DNA of 64,000 nucleotides from Pseudomonas oryzihabitans (lineage in GTDB: Bacteria; Pseudomonadota; Gammaproteobacteria; Pseudomonadales; Pseudomonadaceae): assembly GCF_007665395.1 (NCBI RefSeq), contig NZ_VDND01000009.1:150135-214134 (forward strand), written 5' to 3'. Shown piece after piece: positions 16,569-25,172 of this stretch. The position numbers and the translations under genes were made by a program. The notes beneath the pieces were generated by a model. The model searched no databases. It was not told the origin of the DNA and saw nothing but the letters and a program-made list of their open reading frames with translations. Numbering within the stretch: the first letter of the stretch is position 1; every line of letters begins with the position of its first letter.

Positions 16569-17492
16569 TCAGCGTTTCTGGTAGCGATAGAAGAGGTTGG
16601 GTTCGCTGACCACATAGAGGTTGCCCGCCGTATCCAGGGTGACCCCTTCGGGCTGGCGGATGCGCCGCGACAGGCCGCCGAAGGGCGCCGCCAGGGAGCG
16701 GGTATCCAGGGTCCGGCCCTGGTCGTCGAGTTCGATCAGCACCCGTGACTCGTCGCTGAGCAGCAGCAGGTGCCCGGTGCGGCGGTCGACGTGGATGGCG
16801 GAGAGATCGCCGGTGCTGGGTGCCTGGTCCAGCCAGGCCTGGCGATCGATGATGCGCAGGGCGAAGTCGCCATCGAAGCTCTTGAGCAGGCCCCGGATTT
16901 CATAGAGCTTGCGCGGCGAGTGCTCCTTGACCACGAACAGGCGATCCCGGGTGGCATCGTAGTCCAGCCCTTCGAAGCCCTGGTTGGCGCGGGGGAAGAG
17001 ATCCAGGGTGAGACTGCGATAGTCGCTGCGCCGCAGCACGTCGTCCCCTTCCGGAATGTCGACCAGGGTCAGGGCATTGGCGCCCTCTTCCGCCAGCAGC
17101 AGGCGATCATCGCCCAGGTAGGTCACGCCTTCGACGTCGTCGAAGCCTTCCAGGCGATGCCGTTCCAGCAGATCGCCGTCACGACTCAGGGCCAGCAGCT
17201 CGGGCGGGTTGTTGACCACCGCCCAGAGGCGATCACGCACCGGGTCGTAGCTGAGGTCGGAGAGATTCTCGGTGATGCCGGCCACCGGCTTGGCTTCCAC
17301 CGCCACCCGGTAGCGGCCGAGCTCCAGTGACGTCCGGGGCTCGCTCTGCCATTGCTGGCCGAGCCAGAACAGCAGCTGGCTATCCAGGTGGCTGCCGCGC
17401 AGGCCCTGGGTCAGCCCCAGTGCCAGCAATAGGGCCAGGCCCAGCAGCCAGCCGGTCCGTCCGATCCTGATCCGTCGTACCCAAGCCGTCAT
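16569..17492 (-). CDS. SdiA-regulated domain protein (YjiK-like beta-propeller)
   Basis: 307-residue protein with an N-terminal signal/anchor (RTGWLLGLALLLALGLTQGL), then a beta-propeller of the SdiA-regulated family: YRVAVEAKPVAGITENLSDLSYDP, LWAVVNNPPELLALSRDGDLLERHRLEGFDDVEGVTYLGDDRLLLAEE and a C-terminal PEGVTLDTAGNLYVVSEPNLFYRY strand. It is probably periplasmic or membrane-anchored. Molecular function is not established for the family. It is convergent with the ankyrin gene, with no bases between the stops, and has its own promoter region of about 70 bases toward the Pls-type gene. Confidence 0.85.
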   Translation of the reverse strand: MTAWVRRIRIGRTGWLLGLALLLALGLTQGLRGSHLDSQLLFWLGQQWQSEPRTSLELGRYRVAVEAKPVAGITENLSDLSYDPVRDRLWAVVNNPPELLALSRDGDLLERHRLEGFDDVEGVTYLGDDRLLLAEEGANALTLVDIPEGDDVLRRSDYRSLTLDLFPRANQGFEGLDYDATRDRLFVVKEHSPRKLYEIRGLLKSFDGDFALRIIDRQAWLDQAPSTGDLSAIHVDRRTGHLLLLSDESRVLIELDDQGRTLDTRSLAAPFGGLSRRIRQPEGVTLDTAGNLYVVSEPNLFYRYQKR

Positions 17493-17559
17493 TGCCTTGC
17501 CCCGTCATCGTTGTACGGGGCGGAGTATCCAGGGCTGTCTTTATAGTTGTATGACAGCC

Positions 17560-20500
17560 CTAGCGACGAGGCTGGACGGGGTTACCTTCCCAACGCGACC
17601 GCGCTGGCAGGGTTTCGCCCTTCATCACCAGCGACAGCGGCCCCAGTTCGACGTCGTCGCCGACCCGGGCGCCATAGAGCACCACGCTGCGCGGGCCCAG
17701 ATTGACGCCGGCGCCCAGGTCCACCTCGCCGACCTTCATCACCCGGTCTTCGAACAGATGGGTCTGGGGCCCGGCCAGGGCGTTGAGTTCGCCGTGGTCG
17801 CCGAGGCGCACGCAGTCGAATTCGGTGAGGTCGGTGGTATCCAGGTAGGTGCCGCGGCCCAGGCGCGCGCCGAGCAGGCGCAGGGCCAGCGGCAGCCACG
17901 GCGTGCCGCGCAGGGTAGCGAGCAGGTTGGGTACCGCCAGGGTTTCGTAGAGGCTGGTAATGGCCTCGCTGCGCCAGACGAAGAAGGTCCACATGGGCGC
18001 CGAACGCGGGCGATAGCGCCCCACCACCAGCCACTTGAGCGCCAGCACCACCGCGAAGCTGGCCAGGGCGAAGACGCTGCCGGCCAGCAGGGTCTCGCCC
18101 AGCAGGCTCAGCCAGGCCCCCTGCTGCCACAGTGGTACCAGGGCTTCGGCGATGGCGCAGCCGGCGGCCACGGTGAAGCCGGTGGGCAGCACGATCCGCA
18201 GCGCCTCGATCAGGCCGCGGACCAGGCGCCGCCAGGGCGCCGGGCGGAAGGTCAGGCTTTCCGGGTAGCCGGTGAGGGTTTCCCGCGCCGGCAGCCGCAC
18301 CGCCGGCGAGCCGAGCCAGGTCTCGCCCTGGCGCAGGGGCACGCCCTCGTCGAGCCGCCCCAGCACGCCGACCAGGGCATCCTCGGGAATATGGCAGCCG
18401 TCGGCCACGTAGGCGCCGTTACCGACGAAGCTGCGGCGGGCGACGGAGGTGCGCTTGAGGGTGATCCAGCCCTGGGCGATCTGCTCGTCACCCAGCATCA
18501 CGGCATCGGCGATGAAGGTTTCGTCGCCGAGCTCCAGCAGCGACGACACCGGGCCCTGGGCGGTGGAGATCTCCGCATCTCGGCCGACCCGGGCACCCAG
18601 CAGGCGGTACCAGAGGGACGAGTAGACCGTCGCATAGAGCCCCTGCAGGCTTTGCAGTGCCGACTCCTGGATCAGGTTGGCCAGCCACTTGCGCCAGTAG
18701 AAGAGGCTGTCGACCGACCACTGGCCCTCCTCCAGGCGCGGCAGGATCAGCCGCCGCGCCAGGGCGCAACCAAGCAGCGTCAGGGCGACGCTGACCACGC
18801 CCAGCGGCAGGGCCAGCACGCCGTACTGCAGGGCGTCGAGCACGAGCGAAGAGGTGTGCCACCAGGGCAGGCCACCGAGGCTTTCCAGTGCGTCGATCAG
18901 CAGCGCCAGGGGGAACAGCGGCATGAAGAACAGCACGGACACCGCCAGGCCGCTCACGGCATAGAGGGCGTTCAGCAGACTGCGCTTGGCGCGGGAGCTG
19001 GGCGCCGGCGGCGCGACGCGGGCAGCCACGGCGCCCTGGTCATGGGCGGGGGCACCGCCCCAGTTGCGCCCGGCCGGCACCCGCTGTCCGGCGCGGAGCG
19101 CGGACTGGGCCTGCAGCCGACCGCTGTTACCGATGGCGGTATCGCCTTCGAGCACGGCGTAGGAACCGACCTGAACCTCCTGGCCCAGCGCCACGGCGCC
19201 GAGCAGCAATTCGCCACGCAGCACCCAGGCGTTCTCGAAATTGACCCCGTTGCCCAGGCTCACGCCCTGCCCCAGGGTCAGCAACTCGGGGACGCGCAAG
19301 GTATAGGTACCGATGAAGGCCTGGTCACCGACCCGGGCGCCCAGCAGCCGCAGCCAGCCCCGTGCCAGCGGCGAGCCGCTGAGCAGGTAGGCCGGCGCCA
19401 GGGACAGGAAGCGCTCGCCCAGCCACCAGCGGTAGTAGGTCAGGCCCCACAACGGATAGCGGCCGGCTTCCAGGCGACCGGTCAGGCGCTTGCCGACCAG
19501 GGCCACGGCGAATTCCAGGCCGATGGCCAGGACGAACAGACTCAGGGCGGTGAGCATGGCCACGGGCACTGCCGTGCCGGTGTGGATCAGCAGGGGAAAG
19601 GCCAGGAAGGGCGCCAGCCAGCGGCCCAGGCGCAGGGTCAGCAGCGGCGGCAGGGCCACCGCCTGGGCCAGGCCGCAACGCCAGCGGCGCCAGCGACTCG
19701 GCGGTGCCCAGGCCTCGGTGGCGGTCGCCTGGCCGGCCGCGGCGGCGTCCGTCTCCAGGGCCTCGGCGATGGCGCCCAGGGTCCGGCCGGCGTAGACCGC
19801 CTTGACCGTGGCGCTGGCATAGCGCGAGTCCTGGCGCAGCCGCGAGACCAGGCGGGCGGCGAACAGCGAATGGCCACCCAGGTCATCGAAGAAATCCAGC
19901 TCGGCCCGCAGGGCCTGGCCGGGGAACAGCTCGGCGGTAGCCGCCAGCACCGCCCCCAGCGCGCCACTGGTCGCGGCGACCGGGGCCACGGCGGCGATGG
20001 CCAGCGGCCGGGCGCGCAGCTGCTTGCGATCGATCTTGCCGGAATTCAGCCGCGGCATCTCGCCGAGCCACTCGAAGCGGCTCGGTACCATGTACAGCGG
20101 CAGGCAGCCGGCCAGTTCGGTGCGCAGGAGGTCGCTGCGCGGCACCGGCCCGCCATCGCCGACCAAGAAGGCCACCAGTTGCTCCACGCCGGCCTCTTCG
20201 CGCAGCACCACGGCCACGGTGCCCACCCCGGGCTGCCGCGCCAGGGTGGCTTCGATCTCGCCCAGCTCCACCCGATAGCCGCGGATCTTCACCTGGTCGT
20301 CGACCCGGCCCAGGCAATGCACCTGGCCGTGTTCGTCGACCCGGGCCAGATCGCCGGTGCGATAGAGCTTGAGGTCGTGGCTGCCGGTGCTCCAGGGATT
20401 GGCCAGGAATTTCTCGGCGGTCAGCTCCGGACGGCCGAGGTAACCGTCGGCGACGCCCGGGCCGGTGATGCAGAGTTCGCCCACCTGGTCACGCGGCAGC

Positions 20501-21555
20501 AGCGCCAGCGGCTGGCTGGCATCGGCAGGCACCACCAGCAGGCTGTAGTTGGGCAGCGGCCGGCCGATGGTCACCGCTTCGCCCGGCTGCAATCGCGCCA
20601 GGCTCGCCGAGACGGTCGCTTCGCTCGGCCCATAGGTGTTGAACAGCCGCCGCTGCGGCCGGCTCCAGCGCGCCACCAGCGGCTCGGGGCACATCTCGCC
20701 GCCGAGGTTGATCAGCCGCAGGCTGGGGACGTCTTCCGGCAGCAGTGCCAGCAGGGTCGGCACCACGTGCAGCACGCTGATGCGATTGGCGGTCAGCGCC
20801 CGGGCCAGGGCCTCGGGGTCGGCGGTGATTTCCCGCGGGGCCAGCCAGAGGGTGGCGCCCACCAGGTAGCTGATCCAGATCTCTTCGAAGGACATGTCGA
20901 AGGCCACCGAGAAGCCCTGGTAGACCCGGTCGCCGGCCTCGATGCCGAGCAGCGAGTTCTCGCTGCGCAGGAAGTGGCAGATGCTGTCCTGGCGGATACC
21001 GATGCCCTTGGGCTTGCCGGTGGAGCCGGAGGTGTAGATCAGGTAGGCGAGGTTGTCCGGGGATACCTGGCCGCGGCGGCGCAGGGTCTCGCCATTGCCC
21101 AAGGGAGCGCTCAGCAGGGCCGGCGTCCAGCACTGCAGACCCGGGCGCGCCAGCAGATCGGCGAAGAGCGTCCCGGTGATCACACCCACGGCCTGGGCAT
21201 CCTCCAGGCAGAGGGCCACGCGCTCGGCCGGGGTCTCGGCATCGCAGGGCAGCCAGGCGGCGCCGGTCTTGGCGATGGCCAGCTGCATCACCAGCAGCTC
21301 GATCCCGCGCGGCAGCCAGAGGCCGACCACCCGGCCGGGGCCGGCGCCAGCCGCCAGCAGCCGCGAGGCGGCGCGATCGGCCCAGGCGTCCAGCTCGCCG
21401 TAGCTCAGGCTGCGCTCGCCCTCAAGCAGCGCCGGCCGTTCCGGCGCCCGCGCCGCGGTGGCCTCGAACAGATCGGCGAGGACTTCATCGCGACACAGAT
21501 CGGGACGCGCAGCGCCTTCGACCAGACTGAGGGAAAGTTCGGCAAGTGCTTCCAT
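17560..21555 (-). CDS. Pls/PosA-type non-ribosomal peptide synthetase (adenylation, carrier and multi-LbH membrane region)
   Basis: 1331-residue single-module membrane NRPS. Adenylation domain about 1-520: LIYTSGSTGKPKGIGIR (A3), FDMSFEE (A4), NTYGPSEATV (A5), YRTGDLA and GRVDDQVKIRGYRVELGEIE (A7/A8), and NSGKIDRKQL (A10 lysine). Carrier domain about 530-610 with the phosphopantetheine Ser in FDDLGGHSLFAARL. The rest alternates membrane helices with three left-handed beta-helix (hexapeptide) regions beginning GARVGDQ, GARVGRD and GARLGRG. This is the architecture of epsilon-poly-lysine synthetase, in which the C-terminal part links monomers without condensation or thioesterase domains. By hand alignment to GrsA the specificity residues read D-M-E-H-N-G-T-V-S-(K); Glu239 would suit a cationic amino acid. 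The gene stands alone. Confidence 0.88.
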   Translation of the reverse strand: MEALAELSLSLVEGAARPDLCRDEVLADLFEATAARAPERPALLEGERSLSYGELDAWADRAASRLLAAGAGPGRVVGLWLPRGIELLVMQLAIAKTGAAWLPCDAETPAERVALCLEDAQAVGVITGTLFADLLARPGLQCWTPALLSAPLGNGETLRRRGQVSPDNLAYLIYTSGSTGKPKGIGIRQDSICHFLRSENSLLGIEAGDRVYQGFSVAFDMSFEEIWISYLVGATLWLAPREITADPEALARALTANRISVLHVVPTLLALLPEDVPSLRLINLGGEMCPEPLVARWSRPQRRLFNTYGPSEATVSASLARLQPGEAVTIGRPLPNYSLLVVPADASQPLALLPRDQVGELCITGPGVADGYLGRPELTAEKFLANPWSTGSHDLKLYRTGDLARVDEHGQVHCLGRVDDQVKIRGYRVELGEIEATLARQPGVGTVAVVLREEAGVEQLVAFLVGDGGPVPRSDLLRTELAGCLPLYMVPSRFEWLGEMPRLNSGKIDRKQLRARPLAIAAVAPVAATSGALGAVLAATAELFPGQALRAELDFFDDLGGHSLFAARLVSRLRQDSRYASATVKAVYAGRTLGAIAEALETDAAAAGQATATEAWAPPSRWRRWRCGLAQAVALPPLLTLRLGRWLAPFLAFPLLIHTGTAVPVAMLTALSLFVLAIGLEFAVALVGKRLTGRLEAGRYPLWGLTYYRWWLGERFLSLAPAYLLSGSPLARGWLRLLGARVGDQAFIGTYTLRVPELLTLGQGVSLGNGVNFENAWVLRGELLLGAVALGQEVQVGSYAVLEGDTAIGNSGRLQAQSALRAGQRVPAGRNWGGAPAHDQGAVAARVAPPAPSSRAKRSLLNALYAVSGLAVSVLFFMPLFPLALLIDALESLGGLPWWHTSSLVLDALQYGVLALPLGVVSVALTLLGCALARRLILPRLEEGQWSVDSLFYWRKWLANLIQESALQSLQGLYATVYSSLWYRLLGARVGRDAEISTAQGPVSSLLELGDETFIADAVMLGDEQIAQGWITLKRTSVARRSFVGNGAYVADGCHIPEDALVGVLGRLDEGVPLRQGETWLGSPAVRLPARETLTGYPESLTFRPAPWRRLVRGLIEALRIVLPTGFTVAAGCAIAEALVPLWQQGAWLSLLGETLLAGSVFALASFAVVLALKWLVVGRYRPRSAPMWTFFVWRSEAITSLYETLAVPNLLATLRGTPWLPLALRLLGARLGRGTYLDTTDLTEFDCVRLGDHGELNALAGPQTHLFEDRVMKVGEVDLGAGVNLGPRSVVLYGARVGDDVELGPLSLVMKGETLPARSRWEGNPVQPRR

Positions 21556-21608
21556 GGGGACAGCCTCTGGTTGTTTAGCGCAGTTTGTATCTCCCGGGTT
21601 ACGCGCTC

Positions 21609-21637
21609 CTTAAGGAAGCATTAGGGTTTGCTTAAGG
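21609..21637 (-). promoter_or_regulatory. CTTAAGG direct repeat upstream of the Pls-type gene
   Basis: CTTAAGG occurs at 21609-21615 and 21631-21637, spaced exactly 22 bases (two helical turns). The first copy sits within the palindrome CCTTAAGG. Position is 55-80 bases before the Pls-type start, so it may be an activator or repressor site. Not matched to a known regulator. Confidence 0.35.
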
Positions 21638-21738
21638 CTGGCCGGACGTGGCGCCGCGCGAACAACAACCGCTCTGGAATGCGGATCCTGCGTACTCACC
21701 ATTGGTCGACGATGGACGGTCGCCTACTGGCGAGGCCC

Positions 21739-21769
21739 CAAAAAAAACGCCTCCCGAAGGAGGCGTTTT
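21739..21769 (-). terminator. Rho-independent terminator of katG
   Basis: AACGCCTCC and GGAGGCGTT (21746-21754, 21759-21767) form a 9-bp stem with a 4-base loop; on the minus strand it is followed by a run of Ts. It lies 18 bases after the katG stop. Confidence 0.92.
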
Positions 21770-21786
21770 CAGTTACCGCGTGGCGT

Positions 21787-24048
21787 TCAGCGCAGATCGA
21801 AGCGATCCAGCTCCATCACCTTGGTCCAGACCTTGACGAAGTCCTTGACGAACTTCTCCTGGGCATCGGCACTGCCGTAGACCTCGCTCAGGGCCCGCAG
21901 CTGGGCGTGGGAGCCGAACACCAGGTCGACCCGGGTGCCGGTCCACTTCAGGGCGCCGGTCTTGCGATCGCGACCTTCGAAGGTGGCCTTGTCCGGACCA
22001 GTGGCCTTCCACTCGGTCGCCATGTCCAGCAGGTTGACGAAGAAGTCGTTGGTCAGGGTCTGCGGCCGCTGGGTGAAGACGCCGTGCTTGGCGCCGCCCA
22101 CGTTGATGTCCAGCACCCGCAGGCCACCCAGCAGTACCGTCAGTTCCGGCGCGGTCAGGTTCAGCAGATGGGCCTTGTCCACCAGCAGGAACTCGGACTT
22201 GACCTTGAAGTCGCCGCCCAGGTAGTTGCGGAAGCCGTCGGCCCAGGGCTCCAGGTGCCCGAAGGAGTGGACGTCGGTCTGCTCCTGGGATGCGTCCACG
22301 CGGCCCGGAGTGAAGGGCACGCTGATCGCATGACCCGCCGCCTGGGCGGCCTTTTCCACACCGACACTACCGGCCAGCACGATCAGGTCGGCGATGGAGA
22401 CCTGCTTGCCCTGACCCTGGAAGTCGCGCTGGATGCCTTCCAGCACGCCCAGCACCTTGGCCAGTTGCGCCGGCTGGTTGACTTCCCAATCCTTCTGCGG
22501 CGCCAGGCGCAGGCGACCACCGTTGGCGCCGCCACGCTTGTCGGAGCCACGGAAGCTGGACGCCGCCGCCCAGGCGGTGCCGACCAGCTCGGATACGCTC
22601 AGGCCGGACGCGGCGAGCTTGTCCTTGAGCGCCTTGACCTCGGCCTCGCCCAGGGGCGCAGCGGTGGCCTTGGGCAGCGGGTCCTGCCACAGCAGTTCCT
22701 CGGCCGGGGTTTCCGGACCGAGGTAGCGGGCCAGCGGGCCCATGTCTCTGTGGGTCAGCTTGAACCAGGCGCGGGCGAAGGCATCGGCCAGCTGGTCCGG
22801 GTTTTCCAGGAAGCGGCGGGAAATCTTCTCGTAAGCCGGATCGAAGCGCAGTGCCAGGTCCGAGGTGAGCATGGTCGGCTGGTGGCGCTTGCTCGGGTCA
22901 TGGGCATCGGGCACCGCGCCGGCACCGGCGCCGTCCTTCGGCCGCCACTGGTGGGCACCGGCCGGGCTCTTGAACAGCTCCCACTCGAACTTGAACATGT
23001 TCTCGAAGTATTCGTTGCTCCAGCGGGTGGGCGTGGAGGTCCAGGTCACTTCGAGGCCGCTGGTGATGGTGTCGCCGCCCTTGCCGGTGCCGTAGCTGTT
23101 CTGCCAGCCGAAGCCCTGCTGTTCGAGGTCGGCCGCTTCCGGCTCGGCGCCCACGCTGGTGGCCGGACCGGCGCCGTGGGTTTTGCCGAAGGCGTGGCCG
23201 CCAGCGATCAGGGCGACGGTTTCCTCGTCGTTCATGGCCATGCGGCCGAAGGTTTCGCGGATGTCGTGGGCCGAGGCCACCGGATCGGGATTACCGTTCG
23301 GACCTTCGGGGTTCACGTAGATGAGGCCCATCTGTACCGCGCCCAGCGGATTCTCCAGCACGCGGCCGGGACCCTCGTTGCGGCTCTGTTCGACCGGATG
23401 TTGTTCGGGCTGCGCGGTCAGCACGCCATCGCCGGGCTGCTCCATCTTCTTGTGCTCGCCGTAGCGGACGTCACCACCCAGCCAGACGGTTTCCGAGCCC
23501 CAGAACACAGCGTCATCGGGTTCCCAGACGTCCTGGCGGCCACCGGAGAAACCGAAGGTCTTGAAGCCCATGGACTCCAGGGCGACGTTGCCGGTGAGGA
23601 CGATGAGGTCGGCCCAGGAAATCTTGCGACCGTACTTCTGCTTGATCGGCCAGATCAACCGGCGCGCCTTGTCCAGGCTGACGTTGTCCGGCCAGCTGTT
23701 GAGCGGCGCGAAGCGCTGCTGACCCTGGCCCGCACCACCGCGGCCGTCACCGACGCGATAGGTACCGGCGCTGTGCCAAGCCATGCGCACGAACAGCGGG
23801 CCATAGTGGCCGAAGTCGGCGGGCCACCACTCCTGGGAGTCGGTCATCACGGCGCGCAGGTCGGCCTTCACCGCTTCCAGGTCGAGGCTCTTGAATTCGC
23901 TGGCGTAGTCGAATTCCTCACCCATGGGGTCGGACAGCGACGAGTGCTGGTGCAGGAAGTTGAGATTGAGCTGGTTCGGCCACCAATCCTTGTTGGTGGT
24001 ACCGCCGCCGGCGGCGTGATTGAACGGGCACTTGGATTCGGTCGACAT
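21787..24048 (-). CDS. katG: Catalase-peroxidase
   Basis: 753-residue bifunctional heme enzyme that destroys H2O2. The N-terminal active half shows RMAWHSAGTYR with distal Arg, Trp and His, YVNPEGPNGNPDP with the Tyr of the Met-Tyr-Trp adduct, and ALIAGGHAFGKTHGAG with the proximal heme His. The C-terminal half is the typical degenerate duplicate (DLIVLAGSVGVEKAA). Length is standard. GAGG lies 11 bases before the ATG. A candidate OxyR-type site lies about 250 bases upstream (24298-24323). It is monocistronic, ended by the terminator at 21739-21769. Confidence 0.97.
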   Translation of the reverse strand: MSTESKCPFNHAAGGGTTNKDWWPNQLNLNFLHQHSSLSDPMGEEFDYASEFKSLDLEAVKADLRAVMTDSQEWWPADFGHYGPLFVRMAWHSAGTYRVGDGRGGAGQGQQRFAPLNSWPDNVSLDKARRLIWPIKQKYGRKISWADLIVLTGNVALESMGFKTFGFSGGRQDVWEPDDAVFWGSETVWLGGDVRYGEHKKMEQPGDGVLTAQPEQHPVEQSRNEGPGRVLENPLGAVQMGLIYVNPEGPNGNPDPVASAHDIRETFGRMAMNDEETVALIAGGHAFGKTHGAGPATSVGAEPEAADLEQQGFGWQNSYGTGKGGDTITSGLEVTWTSTPTRWSNEYFENMFKFEWELFKSPAGAHQWRPKDGAGAGAVPDAHDPSKRHQPTMLTSDLALRFDPAYEKISRRFLENPDQLADAFARAWFKLTHRDMGPLARYLGPETPAEELLWQDPLPKATAAPLGEAEVKALKDKLAASGLSVSELVGTAWAAASSFRGSDKRGGANGGRLRLAPQKDWEVNQPAQLAKVLGVLEGIQRDFQGQGKQVSIADLIVLAGSVGVEKAAQAAGHAISVPFTPGRVDASQEQTDVHSFGHLEPWADGFRNYLGGDFKVKSEFLLVDKAHLLNLTAPELTVLLGGLRVLDINVGGAKHGVFTQRPQTLTNDFFVNLLDMATEWKATGPDKATFEGRDRKTGALKWTGTRVDLVFGSHAQLRALSEVYGSADAQEKFVKDFVKVWTKVMELDRFDLR

Positions 24049-24297
24049 CTTCTTGGCTACCTCAGGGTCTTGTTCATCCGGTTGTCGGCCGCGACAGCAG
24101 CACGGCCTGCAGAAGTCATGGTGACGGCGCCGTCGGGCTAGCGGCGCGACGCACGCAGCGGCTAGTTTCGAGCCGCCGCCAGGGAAAGCCCCACCACGGG
24201 CGAAGCGGACGTTTCGTTCATTGTTATCCCCTCATCAGATGGATGCGCCGACGAAGCGGCGCAAGGACCATACTAGACGGCTTCTCGGGCCGGCGTG

Positions 24298-24323
24298 ATA
24301 GAAGGTTTTATGCCCGTCGATAG
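24298..24323 (-). promoter_or_regulatory. Candidate OxyR half-site array upstream of katG
   Basis: ATAG occurs at 24298-24301 and again at 24320-24323, exactly 22 bases apart, which is the phasing of the first and third tetrads of the OxyR consensus. The intervening CTAT tetrads are not conserved. A TAGTAT hexamer, a possible -10 for katG, lies nearby at about 24270-24275 on the minus strand. Confidence 0.3.
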
Positions 24324-24504
24324 ACTGACTCTGGGACATGACCTTCGGGTGACAGCGCCACGGCCCCGCCCTTAAGCACGCGAAACATTCGCCAGCGAAC
24401 ATCTCATCGGGGCAATCGACCCCATCGCCTGGGCGATCCTCATGAAGATCCATCCGAGTAGCCGCGGTCGGTCCTCTAGCCGGTGACAGGCGAAAATACT
24501 CGTC

Positions 24505-24562
24505 AATGGAAAGCCTCCTTTACAAACCTACCCCAGTGCCCATAATGGAAAGCGTCCTTTAC
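24505..24562 (+). promoter_or_regulatory. Sigma-70-type promoter with a duplicated 19-bp operator
   Basis: AATGGAAAGCCTCCTTTAC at 24505-24523 recurs as AATGGAAAGCGTCCTTTAC at 24544-24562, with one mismatch in 19. Between and within them are TTTACA (-35, 24519-24524) and CATAAT (-10, 24541-24546) with a 16-base spacer. Copy 1 covers the -35 and copy 2 covers the -10 and the expected start point. This layout fits repression by the XRE regulator encoded at 24948. Confidence 0.65.
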
Positions 24563-24576
24563 CTGGAGAGCCATCG

Positions 24577-24951
24577 ATGAAGCGCTACACCCTTGAATTC
24601 ACCGCGACCATGCTGCTTTATCTGGTAATCCTGGCCCTGTCCCTGCTCTTGCTGCACCGGTTCGGCGAGAGTCCGCTGCTGATGCGCGCCCTGATTAGCC
24701 TGGCGCCCGTGTTGCCGTGCGGCCTGCTCTGCTGGGTGGTGCTACGGGAACTGCGGCGACTGGACGAGCTGCAGCTGCGCATCCAGTTCGAAGCCTTGGC
24801 CTTCGCCTTCGCGGCCACGGCGCTGACCACCTTCAGCTACGGTTTCCTGCAGAACGTAGGTGCCCCGCCGCTCTCGTGGCTGATGGTGTGGCCGTTGATG
24901 GGCCTGACCTGGATCATCGGGCTGGGCATGGCACGCTGGCGCTACCGATGA
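24577..24951 (+). CDS. Small four-helix membrane protein paired with an XRE regulator
   Basis: 124-residue inner-membrane protein with four predicted helices: FTATMLLYLVILALSLLLL, LISLAPVLPCGLLCWVVL, LAFAFAATALTTFSYGFL and LMVWPLMGLTWIIGLG. The conserved-looking cytosolic segment between helices 2 and 3 is RELRRLDELQLRIQFEA. GGAG lies 8 bases before the ATG. It overlaps the downstream XRE regulator by ATGA, so the two are translationally coupled. Similar pairs of small membrane protein and short XRE protein are widespread; the function is unknown to me. Confidence 0.8.
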   Translation: MKRYTLEFTATMLLYLVILALSLLLLHRFGESPLLMRALISLAPVLPCGLLCWVVLRELRRLDELQLRIQFEALAFAFAATALTTFSYGFLQNVGAPPLSWLMVWPLMGLTWIIGLGMARWRYR

Positions 24952-25151
24952 AGAACCGGCTCAAGGCGCTGCGTGGCGAGCGCCAATGGTCCCAGCAGGA
25001 CCTTGCCGAACGCCTGGGTGTATCGCGCCAGACGGTCAATGCCATCGAGAATGGCCGCTACGACCCAAGCCTGCCGCTGGCTTTCCAGATCGCACGCCTC
25101 TTCGCCCAACCCATAGAGACGATCTTCGACGACGAGGCCGCCCTACCCTAG
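24948..25151 (+). CDS. Short XRE-family transcriptional regulator
   Basis: 67-residue protein that is almost only a helix-turn-helix: MKNRLKALRGERQWSQQDLAERLGVSRQTVNAIENGRYDPSLPLAF. It belongs to the YgzD/YozG-like class of very short XRE repressors. It starts at 24948 inside the stop of the membrane protein (ATGA). It is the obvious candidate to bind the duplicated 19-bp site over the promoter at 24505-24562, giving autoregulation. No effector domain is present, so the membrane partner may provide the signal. Confidence 0.88.
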   Translation: MKNRLKALRGERQWSQQDLAERLGVSRQTVNAIENGRYDPSLPLAFQIARLFAQPIETIFDDEAALP

Positions 25152-25172
25152 CCGGCGGCCCATCGTCTGGCT

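Larger units (their letters stand above)
24049..24576. other. Intergenic region between katG and the membrane protein/XRE pair
   Basis: About 528 bases. The katG promoter region lies on the left, with phased ATAG tetrads at 24298 and 24320. A short open frame at 24235-24453 (minus) has no recognisable protein and is not called. The right 80 bases hold the duplicated operator and promoter of the membrane protein/XRE pair. Confidence 0.7.

Noticed and set aside
17497..21624. 1375-codon open frame antisense to the Pls-type gene
   Set aside because: His/Gln/Gly/Ala-rich low-complexity translation typical of the complement of GC-rich coding DNA; no domain recognised, while the opposite strand has complete NRPS motifs.
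24235..24453. 72-residue open frame upstream of katG
   Set aside because: No ribosome-binding site, no recognisable protein and overlaps the presumed katG promoter.
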